Assembly (NCBI RefSeq): GCF_021155775.2
Contig: NC_060234.1
Location: 15,117,871 to 15,181,870, forward strand
Reading direction: 5' to 3'
Length of the DNA stretch: 64,000 nucleotides
Source of the DNA: Neodiprion pinetum
Taxonomy: Eukaryota > Arthropoda > Insecta > Hymenoptera > Diprionidae
In this document: positions 47,677 to 60,466 of the stretch, in pieces
Numbering within the stretch: position 1 is the stretch's first letter
Layout of the letters: each line of letters starts with the position of its first letter
The notes under the pieces: generated by a model
Seen by the model: only the letters and a program-made list of their open reading frames with translations
What the model was told of the DNA's origin: nothing
The model's database searches: none
Program-made: the position numbers and the translations under genes

Positions 47677-50600
47677 GGCCAAAGCACAAGAATGGGGGAG
47701 GCACGAGCAATTGCACAAGCTCATACTGTGAATTAACTACAGTTCAACCAATTGGAGTCAATCTTGTATTCAATTTCAACTTACTCTAGTTTTCTAACTT
47801 ACATCTGTACTGGCTCAGATTAATTCATGATACTCACCTGCAAACTGCAATTCTTATAGATTTTTAAGTTCATTTGATAGCTTCTATACCTTCACATAAT
47901 ATCAATCTCAAATTCTATCATGTTTTTTATGTAGTTTGTGGTAGTAGTAGAACTCCATACTGACAGTATACGTATTGTCTTACTTTTGGTGACGTGAGCA
48001 ACATATTCGAGATAGAGTTTGATTGAAAAATTAGGAACAAACTACACAGAAAAATTATATAACGGTAGTTACCTTGCGAAGCTATTATATAATAGCCTAT
48101 GAATTCATTTTAGAAAGGATCTCAATTCTTGTTTTATCGCGAAATATAATACCATAAAATATCGATAAGTTACATTACAGGAACATCAGTGTTGACTTGA
48201 TTTCATATCAGTTTCTTATACGTTACATAACGTAAAAGTTAGATACTGGTTGTAGAATTACTCTTTTTATAAATATGTTCATTATTATATAATATGTGAA
48301 GTAAAAAATACCCTGCTGGAAATTTCTACGAATTTCTAGAGAAACTGGAACATTTTTCATAGAAAATTATTGTTCTTTTGTGGTTTATCAAAAAATTGTG
48401 ATTCATTTGAAAAATCGTAGATTTTTGTACTGATTCAGAAAACCTCGTTGGTTTTGTCGATCAAATTGAAAAGAACCATAATTTTTCATGAAATACTACA
48501 TTTTAATTTTCGTAACAATATATAGAAATTCCTAGAATTATTTCCACCAGGGTATTGTATATAGAGTTGGAGACCAGACCAGCCAGTGGAGGGCAGACCA
48601 GCATTTTGACTCTCGAAATTTTTTCTGCCATGAGACTGTTATCTCAAACTTAAAATGCTAGAGTCGTAGGGCGAAATTTCAGAAAGTATCTCCCCGGAGG
48701 CACGTAAACCACTTATTTTTTTCTAGCAAAACTGCGAAAACTGCGTAATATTTTCTTTCTTTAATGATTTTTATTTTAATAAATGTGATCACACTCTCCA
48801 AACTGATCGTTCTTCTGATTTGTGAAAATTCAGAGAAACATTTTTATCTTTTTTTACTTTTTTCATCCTAGTACTGGTGAATACAAAACAATTAATGTGG
48901 TTTACGCCCTTTTGGCGGAATTATTTACAATCTGTGCCTTACAGATCGGACTGATTAAATTTTCAGTTACGTTCTTATGGCAATTTTTAATTCATTTTCT
49001 CCTATGAGCCAATCTAGTCCTGAGCACTTATTATTGTGATTGATATCTACTATAGTACCTAAATATTGTTACTAATGTGATATTATCGGTTAAATTGTAA
49101 GATTCTTATGAACTCCAAGAGCAATGTTAAGTAGCGTGTACTTACTTCTCGCTGTAACTCGTTGAATTTTGATATGCTACTACCTGTATTATATTAAGCA
49201 AAATACGTGTAATGGTAATATACACCCATTTCTCTATTGTTACTTGTATGACACTATATGTTCAATTTCTATATTCTAGTATCTTTGTTATGCTTTGTAA
49301 TTTAAACCTGGTTACTTTTATGGCACATTCTATTTAGATATTCTGGGTGGTAATAAACAATCTTTTCATATATCCTGTATTTGTGTGCTTTTTTTACAAG
49401 TTTGCAAATGTGCACATGCGCATAAAATGAATCGCCGGATGTTACACGGAGTGATAGATATGTATTAATTACGTTAATTCAACGGCTCTGATGTGGATGT
49501 ATTACGTAACAGATAGGAATCTGATGTATCACTGCAAAAATATAACTGCCATGTGCTGGATGCAAAAAATAAGAACATAAACGATACATAACGGACTTGC
49601 AAGGACATGAATATCATCCATAGTATATTTGTGATATTATATCGTTGATACGTATCTCTGTTCTGTGCCTGTTATATGTATAGCTGCCATAATGGTTTGT
49701 GGCGGACATAATAGAGTAAATGTACGCTACATGTAGAGCACATGTGATGTAGCTGTCATTTCGGAAGGAACAAGATTCAAGTATTTGTTACATTACTGGG
49801 ATATGAATATGCTGCCTGGGAGCTGTAACTAAAGCCCAAACGATCGCTTACACGGGTTTCATATTTTTAAATCAATTAATACGTACAAAATTATTAATGA
49901 AAATATATATTTCTCTTTAATCGATTCAGGAGTGATACTACCTAGTAATTTTTTATTTTTTTTTTGCCATTTTTTTTTTATTGGCTTAAACGCTTCCTCA
50001 ATTATTGAAAAATGATACCCAAAAATCTGTCCATGAGGAAAAATGTTTTGAATAGTAGAAGAGTTTATTTTTCGAATGAAATCGCGATACCGACTTGCAA
50101 GTAATTTGAGAATGAGAATTGAATGATCGCTTTTTAAATGCGTTTTCCTCAAATCCATGTTTTTCAAAGTAAATGACCAATTATCACCTTCAATTTTAAA
50201 TCGATCATCTCCAAATCTTGACTGTAGCTTCATGATGACATTTTCTAGTGAACTGCGTAGGATTATTTTGATTGGTCGAAATTTAACGATTTTATGACCG
50301 TTTTGCTTCCAATTTTTTCATTAGAAAAAAACTATTTCCTTCAAGTTGATGCCATTGTTACGTGCAGTCCCTCTTCACATTTACAACTCATTCTTTGCTC
50401 TTACCATCTAGTAAAAGCTCCATTTCACCTGACTATCACCTTCTATACCCAGAACCAGGATTCGGAATTCTGTTCTTTGCATTCGCCAACGCTTTCTTCT
50501 GCTCGTCTCAAGACACACTCCTTCGTGACCTGTCGACCGACTACCTTTTCGTCTATTATCGAAACAGTTCACTTCATCTCTACCTTCCAAATTAGTCAAT

Positions 50601-51774
50601 AAATATCAAACTTATATTTTAATATAATAACACGCATTCATACAATCCTACTGCTCGACTTCCCAGTTGCTCTTAGCTGCAAAGACGAGGTAGAACCCAG
50701 TCGGTCTTTATTCCATACCGATCGGGAACGAACGGCCCTGAAATTGTTACACCATTTTTGTGAAAATTAATATTTCCGAAAAATTCCACGCAATTCACTG
50801 GATTCTGGCATCTTCTTTTAAAATCTGTTGCGTTTTTTGTTTCAGATCAAAAATTGCAACCTGCAGGTAGTCGCCCGTGGAGGTCATTCAAAAAAAAGTT
50901 TCCTTTCATCAGCCGCTCCAACTCCATTTTGTTTTGAAATAGTAGAAGAAAAATCTGTTTGTACTTTAAGACTTAAACAATATAAATTACCTCTTAAGGG
51001 GTGATAACAGATATTGAAAGACATCAATTACCTCCTAGGGGATATTTCTAATTACTTTGTATACACCAAATTAAGGGGCATTATCTCAAATTTAGTTACA
51101 AAAAATAAATTGATATTTTTTCATTCTGTTTTTCAAACATGGTAATGAATTCGTAAAAAACACAGTATTGTTTTCTTGATTATTCCGAAATAAAATAATG
51201 GTGGAGTGTCTGATGAACAGAAACTTCTTTTTGTCTCGAATGACCGCAATTTTAATCGAGAACCAAAATTAAAAAAGATTTCCAAATGAAGATAACAAAA
51301 TCTAGTGAATTACATAGGGTCTTGCAGGAATATTAATTTGTACAGAAATGGTGTCAATTAGAAGAAAAAAGTTTTTTCAAAGTGGCAAAATCGATCAAAA
51401 TTCGATCATACAATCATTAAATTAAATTTGAATCAATTGAAAAAATCTTACTTTCTTCACTAGAAAATCTCATTAAAAAGCTACTATCAAAATTTGGAGT
51501 TGATAAGTTGAAAGTTGAAACCGCTAGTTCGGTGCGTGCCTTGAAAAACATATAGAAACGCATTTAAACGTGAGCATTCGAAGCTCGCCCTCAAATTACC
51601 TAAGATTTGGAATCGTGCCTTCACTCGAAGAATCGACTGTTTCGAAGATTTGAGAAATCTTCTCTTACATGCAGACTCTTGGGAATCATGTTTGTTCAGG
51701 GAGATGGCAAAAAGATATAAATCATTGGATCCGCGAACGAGTGATTGAGGACGAGTGTAAATGAAACGAAATGA
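47677..51774. other. About 4 kb without a recognised gene
   Basis: Mostly AT-rich. Mirrored TTTCTA/TAGAAA words near 48,320-48,545 suggest a short inverted repeat. A Pro/Ser-rich region at 50,294-50,602 is open in two plus frames and one minus frame, with no family resemblance. AATAAA-type signals near 50,600 could mark a transcript end. Confidence 0.4.
49859..50233 (-). other. Lys-rich open frame, unrecognised
   Basis: 124 codons, longest frame in its neighbourhood, with plausible soluble composition (GDDRFKIEGDNWSFTLKN) in its first half and Lys runs later caused by poly-A. Possibly a remnant exon, but no family is recognised and no splice signals were verified. Confidence 0.2.
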
Positions 51775-52078
51775 TGTTGAGATGGAGAGAGATAATGATT
51801 AACAATAACCGAGGTCTTTATTGATCTTAATGCGGCGATACAGACCGTATCGCAAGAGAACTTTATACAGACTTATGGTTTACAGAGCGAGAGAACACAC
51901 AGATTACACACATACATGATTTTGAGACATTAGACAATACATGGGTTACAGCTGATAGGTTTTGAGTCGCGACACGGGCAAGCGGCAAGATTTGACTCAG
52001 AGACGGCAAGTCAACATTGCATGCGAGTGTGCGTCCATGTGTGAGGACGATTTTGAGCGCCGCGAGACACACATTTAA
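51775..52078 (-). mobile_element. LTR-like segment on the minus strand
   Basis: Minus-strand reading gives TGTGTGTCTCGCGGCG at the start, TATAAAGTTCTC in the middle, AATAAAGACC near the end and TCTCAACA as a possible end. GC and CpG content exceed the flanks. No target duplication or second copy was found. Confidence 0.3.
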
Positions 52079-52668
52079 CTAATTCGATACTTTGCCGAAA
52101 CAATGTTCGATGAATTAAAGAAGCATTTGAGCCTTAAAAAAAAAAAATAGTCACAAAATCACACTGTAGTATTACCGCTTCACAAAATCATTAGTCCATG
52201 AAAAATGTTCCCGTGATATTCAAATGAAACGGAGATATAGAATCTATATGTAAATATTTTTTGCTGAAGATATATTACATCTGTCCGCGAATATTCAAAT
52301 GTATAAATTTTCATTACGATAAATTTATATACTTTCCGCTTTCTTCGAATATCGTGTGAATATTTTTTATGCACTAAGAGTTCTTTTAACCGATTAAAAT
52401 CGAATATAAATCTCGATTATCAGTTTTGTATGTGTTAATGCGTTTAAAAATATAAACTTCGTATCAGCGAGCACCCGAATTAAGAAGGCTCCGTTTATTT
52501 GTGAAAAACTAAAATTTTTCGTTTAGGTCCGATGAAAATTGGAAAAAAATTTTCTTTGATAAAGTTTACTGAACATAGTCTGTAGCCAATTGATTCAATT
52601 TTCACGCAGTTCTGTGAAATGTTATTCACTTTCATGAATAAGAATGTTACGATCATTTTCAATCAGAT

Positions 52669-52769
52669 TCGTCAACGCTGTGGAAGTGGCCACCCCAAGG
52701 GACATGACGAGGAATCATATAGCAAGCACAGAGTACGCCGGACAGTTTCTGCCAACGGAGATTTACAGG
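52669..52769 (+). other. Single exon-like block
   Basis: A TTTCAATCAG acceptor-like sequence precedes 101 bp that read openly as VNAVEVATPRD, then NHIASTEYAGQFLP, ending at AG before GTAATA. Base composition is clearly richer in GC than the flanks, with codon-like third positions. It could be an exon of a host or element gene; neighbours give no partner exon and I recognise no protein. Confidence 0.35.
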
Positions 52770-53558
52770 TAATATGTTGTAATTAATCTTATGCATGGAT
52801 TTTAGAGGGTCTTGACTGTGTGACATGATAAGTCAACGAACTTATTGTATGATTAATTAGATCAGCTACAGTGTTTGGTCTCAGTATACCCGGAGTAGTC
52901 TTTAACAAGGAAGGTATCCCAGCCCGAACTCTCCGATTTGATTTCTGCTGTAATATGTTATAGTAGACTAAAAACTAAACGACACGTATTTTTTTTCATC
53001 GGCCATGAAACACTTTAAAGGGGTGAAACCATCCTTCAAAGTGAGACATGTCAAGGGGCGATTTGGCAGTTTCACCCACGTAAACATGATATTTTTTAAC
53101 CAATCCAACTAGAAAAATTTTCTCAGGAAGAGAAATGGAAAATGTATTTTTCTCAAAGATATAAAAAAAAATTAAGAGGGTGAGCCAGCCCTAAATATGA
53201 TCACATTTATGCAAAAAAATTGTCTGATTCAAGTCTTAAAATCTGAAAAAATATAGATTGCGTAAAAATACGAAAGAAAATTTACTTATTTTCGGATTTT
53301 TCCGAAAAAAATATTGGCTGGGGTAACTACCCTCGAACGCTGTTTATCTTGCGCGTATGCCAAAGATCGTAAAATTTAAGTCTAAAAATCTGAAAAAATA
53401 TATAATGCGTACGAACACGAGGAAAATATGACATATCATTGGATTTTCTCGAAAAAAATATTGGAGGGGTAACTGCCCTTGAACGCTGTTTATCTTGCTT
53501 CTACGCGAGAAATGGTCCAATTGAAATTTGAAAATTTTTCAAAAATATATATTGCGTA

Positions 53559-55391
53559 TGTTACGTGGGGGTGAGGGTGTACTGAGCGGTGGTAGTTAAT
53601 GATTGATTGACTAATCAAGCTCCCACGTAACGACAATGAATAATAATTAAAACTAAGAGAAGACCTACCTTTCGATAAGCCGGTATTTTGCAGGATCGTG
53701 CTGCTATAGTCCTGTACAGGTCTGTGAGGTTTGTTTAAATTGTTGAGGCAATTTTACAATAATAGAAAAAAATGGGAAGAAGGTCGTTCAAAATAAATGT
53801 TTAATATGATTTGACTGGTAAAAGATGAAGTATATTCTATTTCGATTTGGTTATTGAAATGCCTGGTAACAATCAATGGTAATAATGATATATGAGCCGA
53901 AAATTACAATTTATAAAGTCTTCAAGTTTATAAAAAAAATCGTGTGTTATACTATTCTAATGGATATTATTATTTGGTACCAGGAACATCTACTCTGAAC
54001 GATGGTTAACTAGCTGGTCGTGATTATTGTATTGTATCTCTCTTTTTAGATTATCTTGAATCAATTATATATATTATGGTTAAGTCTTTTTCGTTAATTC
54101 TTGGAAACAATAAGTACGATTTAATTGGGGGTAGTGAAGCTAGCCACCAATTCTAGACTTAATTTTGAATGAAAAGTACTGAAGTAGATTTTGATTATAA
54201 AGGTGAAACAAGAATTCGTTTAATTTCGAAGATTAACACTCGGATTGACTTAGCTTTAGGTGAATCGGTCGACGAGATTGAGAGTCGTCGGATCGTGTCG
54301 GTCTGCGTCGGTCGAATGCTGGACCAGGGGCCTCACCTCAAATTTGGAAGAGTTGATCAATCGAATGATGTTGAACGTCGGTCACTTAGTCTTTTTAGAT
54401 TTAGAATGATATCTTGTTAACGAAAGTTATAGTTGAAAGTGTCAATTTTCTGATTTTAATATATGATGAAATTGATTGCAACGATTTATTTATTGAAACT
54501 GATAGTGTAATTATTATTATTTTTACTTAAGATTACCTGATTCGCTTGAATCAGGGCCGAACTCAATTTAATTGTGGAAAATGGAATATCATAAAAATGT
54601 CTATTCGCGAAATGATGAGATTGTGTAAAGAACAGAAAAGATGGAAATGTAGAAGATAGTGAGTCTTTTGCAGCTAACAGAATAACTGAATGCTCGAATT
54701 TGACGAATTAGCGCGAGACTTTAGGCCGGTCACAACTAAGATTTTCCAAACGCTACTCTTGCTCGAGAGGGCTAATCCGGGTTTACGTCCACGCACTTCG
54801 CGACTTGACAGACGAAAGACGCGGCTTCTTGGGCCCGAGGGTCCAAGGAGCTGCAGTTGTAATAAGTTACAACGGTAATTAGCCAATGGGGAGCGAGGCG
54901 ACCTCCTGGCGCCCAAATCCACATGGTCAGCGTCACTTCACGCTCTCCAACGGTGTTCCGACGATTCTCAATCTCGTCGGTGACACATTGAAAATATGAA
55001 CAAAAGATATTTGCATGCAATGTTCACACATTCATTCATACATTCCAATGAGTAACCTATTTTAATTTGATGGTTCTGAAGGTAGTGGTTTATCCTAGTT
55101 ATTGATTATAATTTTAATTTAAAAAGAGGGATATTTCCAGGCTGAGCGCTACTGATACTAACTCAGCAGTCTCTCATCTCAGTTCTTGGTACCAGCTAAA
55201 TAAACGAAAGTTGAACCTTATACTAGGGATCGTTGTTGGTCTCTACGTGACTTTTGCCAGGAGGGGTGGAACTCGCTGTTATTAGAATATGAGATTTGAT
55301 GAAATGATACATGTGCATTGAAGTAATCAAAGAAATGAAATGAAATGGAATTTTAAAAAGGTACGCCAAGGCAGTACGTCGGGGCGTAACA
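53559..55391 (+). mobile_element. 1,833-bp solo LTR with CGTA target duplication
   Basis: Begins TGTTACGTGGGG and ends GGGCGTAACA, giving 7-bp inverted termini, and is flanked by CGTA on both sides (53,555-53,558 and 55,392-55,395). Removing it and one CGTA restores the transposon's repeat unit, which confirms the insertion. No internal gag-pol follows, so this is a recombined solo LTR. A 4-bp duplication suits a Gypsy-type element. Frames within it are not genes. Relatives lie at 56,525-56,765, 59,517-60,110 and 62,784-63,600. Confidence 0.85.
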
Positions 55392-56084
55392 CGTATGTAC
55401 ACAAAAGAAAATTACGTATTTTCGTATTTTATCGAAAAAAAATATTGGACGGGGTAACTACCCCTGAACGCTATTCACCTTGTGTGTACGTGAAAAATGG
55501 TCAAATTCAAGTCTAAGAAACTAAAAAAATATACATTCCGTATAAAAGTGAAGTATATATGACGTATCTTTGGATTTTCTCGAAAATCAAAATTGAACGG
55601 AACTACCCTTAAAATGCTTTGAATTGTTGAGGATTTTTATCTTCTCACTGTATCATCAAAGGCTCAAAAATAAATCAACTGAAACAAAGACAACGTAATG
55701 TTTCGAATGAATTTTAATACGTTTTATTGGTATAACTTGTCATTACGAAAATTATAAACACAACATTATTAACTTTCGAATCTTGAACAATAATGATAGT
55801 CGTCGGAAAAGTGTTTGAAGGACAAGGATTTTTTACACCATGAACATCCAATAACAGCAACGCCTGTGCAGCCTTCGATTCCGCAATGGGTCTTACAAGA
55901 GTCCCCGAAACTGAAATCAACTGGATTTTCGAATTTTTATGGTTTTTCATAAATGTATTCAGATTTATACCAAAAATATTTGAAAAGATTAATGTATCAC
56001 GGAGAGGATAATTGATTGATAGTGGACCAAAGATTGCAGTTTTACAATGTTATTTCTTGAATGTAGACTGATTTCATGATTCAT

Positions 56085-57215
56085 GTGCCATTCAAAATGG
56101 CACTGTCGGAAAAGTGTCGCACGAAATTCTTCCAAATTCTAAGCCCGTATAAATCTAAGGGTTGGATTTTTCCTGTCATCCCTGTTGTTTATAATTTTAG
56201 AATAATATTTTCATTCCGGGGTTTACTTTCTGCTACTACTGCAGGACAATGATCACTCCATGAATCAATTAGTAATACGCTGCTTTGTCCTATATTTGGA
56301 CAACATATTTCCGTCAACCAAGGTTCAATGTGATCTGAAATGAATAAAAAGAAGTGAATGCGGCTGAAGGTATATTCTTTTGAGTAAGAATGTTAGATAA
56401 AAATTATGTTATATTTATACCTGAAGTAAGTTTTCCAGATTTTGATGCCGCTATATAAATATTAATGGGTCTGAATAAATTTGCTTCTACAGCCGGCCCA
56501 AACTTACCACTTTGAATATGAATTCGTCCATCAACGTTATCTATGTTTAAATTTAGACATTTTATGATTATGCCTTCTTTGGTTTTTCCTTTATATCATT
56601 CATTCATTTCGTAATTAATCGTTTGAAGAATATACGTTATCTTCTACCAATCAAAATCATATTTAACCGTTTATTTTGAACGATAACCCATCCTACTTCA
56701 TTATACATTAGCCTCAACCATTGAAACAACTCTTACAGACCTGTATAAGACTAGGCAACAACGTGAGTGATGAAAGTTTCCGTTCAGCTGATATCAGCGG
56801 TTGTATTGTGTAACTATGGGTTGTAGATGTAACTGACTGGACAAGGCACTGTACTTGCTTTTCTCCTTCGACACTCAAAGGTCTTCCTGAATGCATCTCC
56901 AGCTGGAATCCATTTTGATCGATCGGTAATGTACACATTTTGAATTCAAAAATTTGCTATATCGTGCTCAACATGAGCCACAAATTCATCTGCCTTCAAT
57001 CTTAACCGTTCAGCATCCTCCGAAGTTGGTCTGGTGATATTGATTTTCCTATATACTATTCTGTGTGCGTGTTTAAATCGATTTAACCATTTTTTTGTAG
57101 CTGTCAATCGGAAATCTTCATACCCAATTTCTTTCTGGGCTTGTGAAGTCCAATTGCGTAAATCATTATCATGAAGGATGAAACTGGCGTCGATAGCTGC
57201 TTTGAAATTATTCAA
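56085..57215 (-). pseudogene. Pogo/Tigger-like transposase with CENP-B-type HTH, broken
   Basis: The first block (57,215-56,946) carries a CENP-B-type DNA-binding motif, KKWLNRFKHAHRIVYRKI. The catalytic domain follows with the first Asp in IDQNGFQLEMHSGR, then TTHSYTIQPLIS. An inserted LTR fragment (about 56,765-56,525) replaces the next residues. After it come KFGPAVEANLFRPINIY, SKSGKLTS, IEPWLTEICCP with LLIDSWSDHCP (second Asp, about 56,270), and TGKIQPLDLYG (third Asp, about 56,180). Frame changes and small introns or gaps separate the blocks, including a stop near 56,944. All three acidic residues are still visible. DDE_1-type assignment is from motif order and memory of the family. Confidence 0.72.
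56525..56765 (-). mobile_element. LTR fragment inside the pogo-like transposase
   Basis: About 240 bp closely matching 59,650-59,895 in inverted orientation, sharing the block around CTTATACAGGTCTGTAAGAG and ACATAGATAACGT. It sits where the transposase should continue from its PLIS motif to KFGP. Confidence 0.65.
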
Positions 57216-58199
57216 AGCAATGTCACAAATTCCAGCGATTTTTTCTCTTTAAGTGCCATCTTTATCTAATGAATGAGCCCATCGTCACAATCGATTTAAA
57301 GATTGCACTCTTTTGAAATTTTTTTTTACAGTGTCAATGCGTAAATTTCATTTTGTCCACTTCTCCAGAAATCTACGGCTCTTGATGTAATCATATGATA
57401 CATTTTCTTCGTCTTTCGTACACTTATTTGTATGTGGCACAGGCTGGATTGGTGAAGTATGCATAATTGTCATCTTCTATTATTTGGGAATTAGTATATT
57501 TGTATTGTTCTTGAAAATATAAGGAATCTTCAATCGTCATTTCTGCGCCATTAAATTCATTCATCACGGCCAATAAAATATCTTCGATGTTCTCTTCAAT
57601 TCAATAAAAGCAAGATAAACAGCGTTTAAGGGCAGTTATCCCTCCAATATTTTTTTCGAGAAAATCCAATGATATGTCATATTTTACTCGTGTTTGTACG
57701 CATTATATATTTTTTCAGATTTTTAGACTTAAATTTTACGATGTTTTGCATACGCACAAGATAAACAGCGTTCGAGGGTAGTTACCCCAGCCAATATTTT
57801 TTTCGGAAAAATCCGAAAATAAGTAAATTTTCTTTCGTATTTATACGAAATCTATATTTTTTCAGATTTTAAGACTTGAATGTGACAATTTTTTTGCATA
57901 AATGTGATCATATTTAGGGCTGGCTCACCCTCTTAATTTTTTTTCATTTTTGGGAAAAATACATTTTCCATTTCACTTCCTGAGAAAATTTTTCTAGTTG
58001 GATTGGTTAAAAAATATTATGTTCATATGGGTGAAACTGCCAAATCGCCCCTTGTCATGTCTCACTTTGAAGGATGGTTTCACCCCTTTAAAGTGTTTCA
58101 TGGCCGATAAAAAAAAATACGTGTCGTTTAGTTTTAGTCTACTATAACATATTACAGCAGAAATGAAATCGGAGAGTTCCGGCTGGGATACCTTCCTTG

Positions 58200-59516
58200 T
58201 AAGTATACTTCAGCGGATTGTCTGACGTAGTGATCAATGGGCTGTGAAAAATAATGATGGCTGTCACGGGAATAATTCAATGTTGTCATTTCACTACATC
58301 TTATATGGTATTTTTTCAATGCATGGGTTCAATGCGTTTAGCATTGCTCAAATCGAAATGGTTTAGAATTGTGACCTTCAAATTCAGCTAGAACATTATT
58401 TTCAAAATATCTTTTGCAACCCTAAACTGAATCTAAAAGCATTTCTTTTACACATCTTGATTTTGTATATTTTATAACGTGAAAAGCGGATTTTAAACAT
58501 ATTCGTATTCACATAACTCCATAGAAGGGGACCGACAGCAGAACAGCCTATGAGTCACCTCAAACCGGTAATCACGTCAGCCAGCTCATAATACTTATTG
58601 TTAGTGTACACGAACGCAGTCATGAGTGAAGTTCAACCCGCGAATGTGAGAATGTGTGGACTTGAGAGCATTGAGAAGTCGTTCAAAACTTATTGACATT
58701 TAGAATAAGGTAATAAAATCATTCTAATATGATCATCTTTTTTCCGTGAAAATTTTTCTCCACTTGACCTCTCCTGCATCCCCTGCCTTGAGATTATCAA
58801 AATAAGTTCGGTGGTCATGCAGCAGTCTGCGAACACGTGGCCCTTGGGCCACAAGTCCAAATTATTTGGTATCTCCTAATTTGGTTTGAGTCTAGGTACG
58901 GAAAACCTTGCCCTCAATAGAGTTGTCATTTTAAGGTAAGGTAGAAAGCTACGTGCTGACCAGCTGTGGAACGCCAGCATACGAGAATTATGGTCGGAAT
59001 TATGTCCCTGGATGCCCTCCAGCTTTTGCCACTGAATTGTGGACAGGGTGACTTGCTGCAATTTAGACAAACTTCTTTGTAAAACTGGTCCAAACTCCCG
59101 TTGTAAGCATTGACGTAAGTCGTTTAAATTCAAACACAAAACTGAAAAGACTTTGGTCCCAAATTATATGAATTCCTGAAAATTTGGTAGCAAAGTTTTC
59201 ATTGGCATCTTTTCAAATGAAAGTGAAAATTGCTTACGGTATCTTTAAAAATTTGCAAATCGATGCGGTCAAACTGGTACGTTTTGGAAAGGACGTCGGG
59301 AAAAATCTTGTGGTGTTTAGGTTTGGGTGGAATTTTTCGTGCAGCCTATCTCGATCTGGAATTTTGGCTTGGGTCGTGCCAGCTATCACTATGCGCGATT
59401 GAAATAATTCGTTTTACACAAGACTTTAATTTAAAATACACATTTATTAACAATAAGATGGTCTTTAAATCGATGTTCGAGTTACGGTTTTTACAGTGTT
59501 GTTATTCACTTGGTGC
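58200..59516. other. No gene seen
   Basis: Flank of the pogo-like element. The minus frame at 58,876-59,139 and the two plus frames at 59,184-59,559 have no recognisable content and overlap each other. No repeats detected by eye. Confidence 0.45.
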
Positions 59517-60110
59517 TGTTACGCGGGAAAAGGGTGTACAGAGCGGTTGTATTCAATGATAATTGAATAATTAAGGATGCTCCCTCGTAACGACAATGAA
59601 TAAAAATTAAAACCAAAAAAGACTTACCTCTCGATAAGCCAGTAATGTGGATACGTTGTTGCCTCGTCTTATACAGGTCTGTAAGAGTTGTTTAAATGGT
59701 TGAGGCTAATGTATAATGAAGTAGGATGGGTTATCGTTAAAAATAAACGGTTGAATATGATTTTTATTGGTGGAAGATAATGTATATTCTTCAAACGATT
59801 AATTAGGAAATGAATGAATGATATAAAGGAAAAACCAAAGAAAGTATAATCATAAAATGTTTGAATTTAAACATAGATAACGTCGACGGACGAATTCAAA
59901 TTCAAATACAGAGAAGCTGTAGAACTAGTTTAATTCGATCGTTTACGCTTCTTTCAAAACGTAGGGTTATTTGAATGATATATAGATAATACATAACTGA
60001 ACATAATGCTGTTAAAAACATCTATACTGAACGACTATTATTTCTACTTGTGGTCGGTTATTATTAAGGTGGTATCTCTCTTTTTAGATTTGATGTAACT
60101 TATGTTAACA
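59517..60110 (+). mobile_element. 5' part of a second copy of the TGTTACG LTR
   Basis: Starts TGTTACGCGGG and follows the 53,559 copy through CGTAACGACAATGAATAA, the GATAAGCC word, ACAGGTCTGT and TATCTCTCTTTTTAGAT. Similarity ends at about 60,100. The remaining two thirds of the LTR are missing. Confidence 0.7.
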
Positions 60111-60412
60111 GTCCAATTCTACGTTACCGATCAGTGGATCCGTAGAATCATATGCGTTACTTAGCTCTGATTTGAACCTGCAAAAATATGGTTTGGGGGC
60201 CGAGCTGAAGACAGGAAAGTGTCTCTATAAATAGCCAAGGTTATTATCTGCAGGTAGGCGCCAATTTTATCTTGCTCAATTTTGCTAGGGAACTCTATGA
60301 AAAAATCCAAATTAATATTCTCAGAAAACAATACTGAACGTTCGACAGTGGCTAGTGAAGCTTGCCACTCGTTTTTGTTAAATAAGACGTTATGCAAAAT
60401 TTGGAATGACTA

Positions 60413-60466
60413 GGGGCTTCGCCCCTGCGCGCTTCGCGCGCCAACCCCACCTCGGCGCTACGCGCC
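60413..60466. other. Three consecutive GC-rich triloop hairpins
   Basis: GGGGC-TTC-GCCCC (60,413-60,425), GCGCGC-TTC-GCGCGC (60,427-60,441) and GGCGC-TAC-GCGCC (60,454-60,466) follow one another in 54 bp of otherwise AT-rich DNA. Each has a perfect stem of 5-6 pairs and a three-base loop. Role unknown; possibilities are an element terminus, a transcription terminator-like structure or a foreign insertion. Confidence 0.8.

Larger units (their letters stand above)
52906..58199 (-). mobile_element. CENP-B/pogo-type DNA transposon with long sub-repeated TIRs
   Basis: Ends CAAGGAAGGTATCCCAGCC at 52,906 and the inverted copy ending at 58,199 begin TIRs of about 620 bp or more (to about 53,540 and from about 57,605). 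TAA flanks both. The inner TIR parts are made of about 150-bp units, each with a GGGGTAACTACCC core and an ATTGCGTA word: four on the left (the third split by an LTR) and two on the right. The one gene inside is on the minus strand. Without the LTR the element is about 3.5 kb. Confidence 0.8.

Noticed and set aside
50294..50602. 102-codon plus-strand frame, Ser/Thr-rich
   Set aside because: Another plus frame and a minus frame are equally open over the same bases; no motif and no splice context.
58876..59139. 87-codon minus-strand frame that reads like a soluble protein
   Set aside because: No family resemblance, no splice or promoter support; too short to hold on its own.
60413..60466. Rho-independent bacterial terminators or bacterial contamination
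   Set aside because: No poly-T tail follows, and surrounding sequence and elements are eukaryotic.
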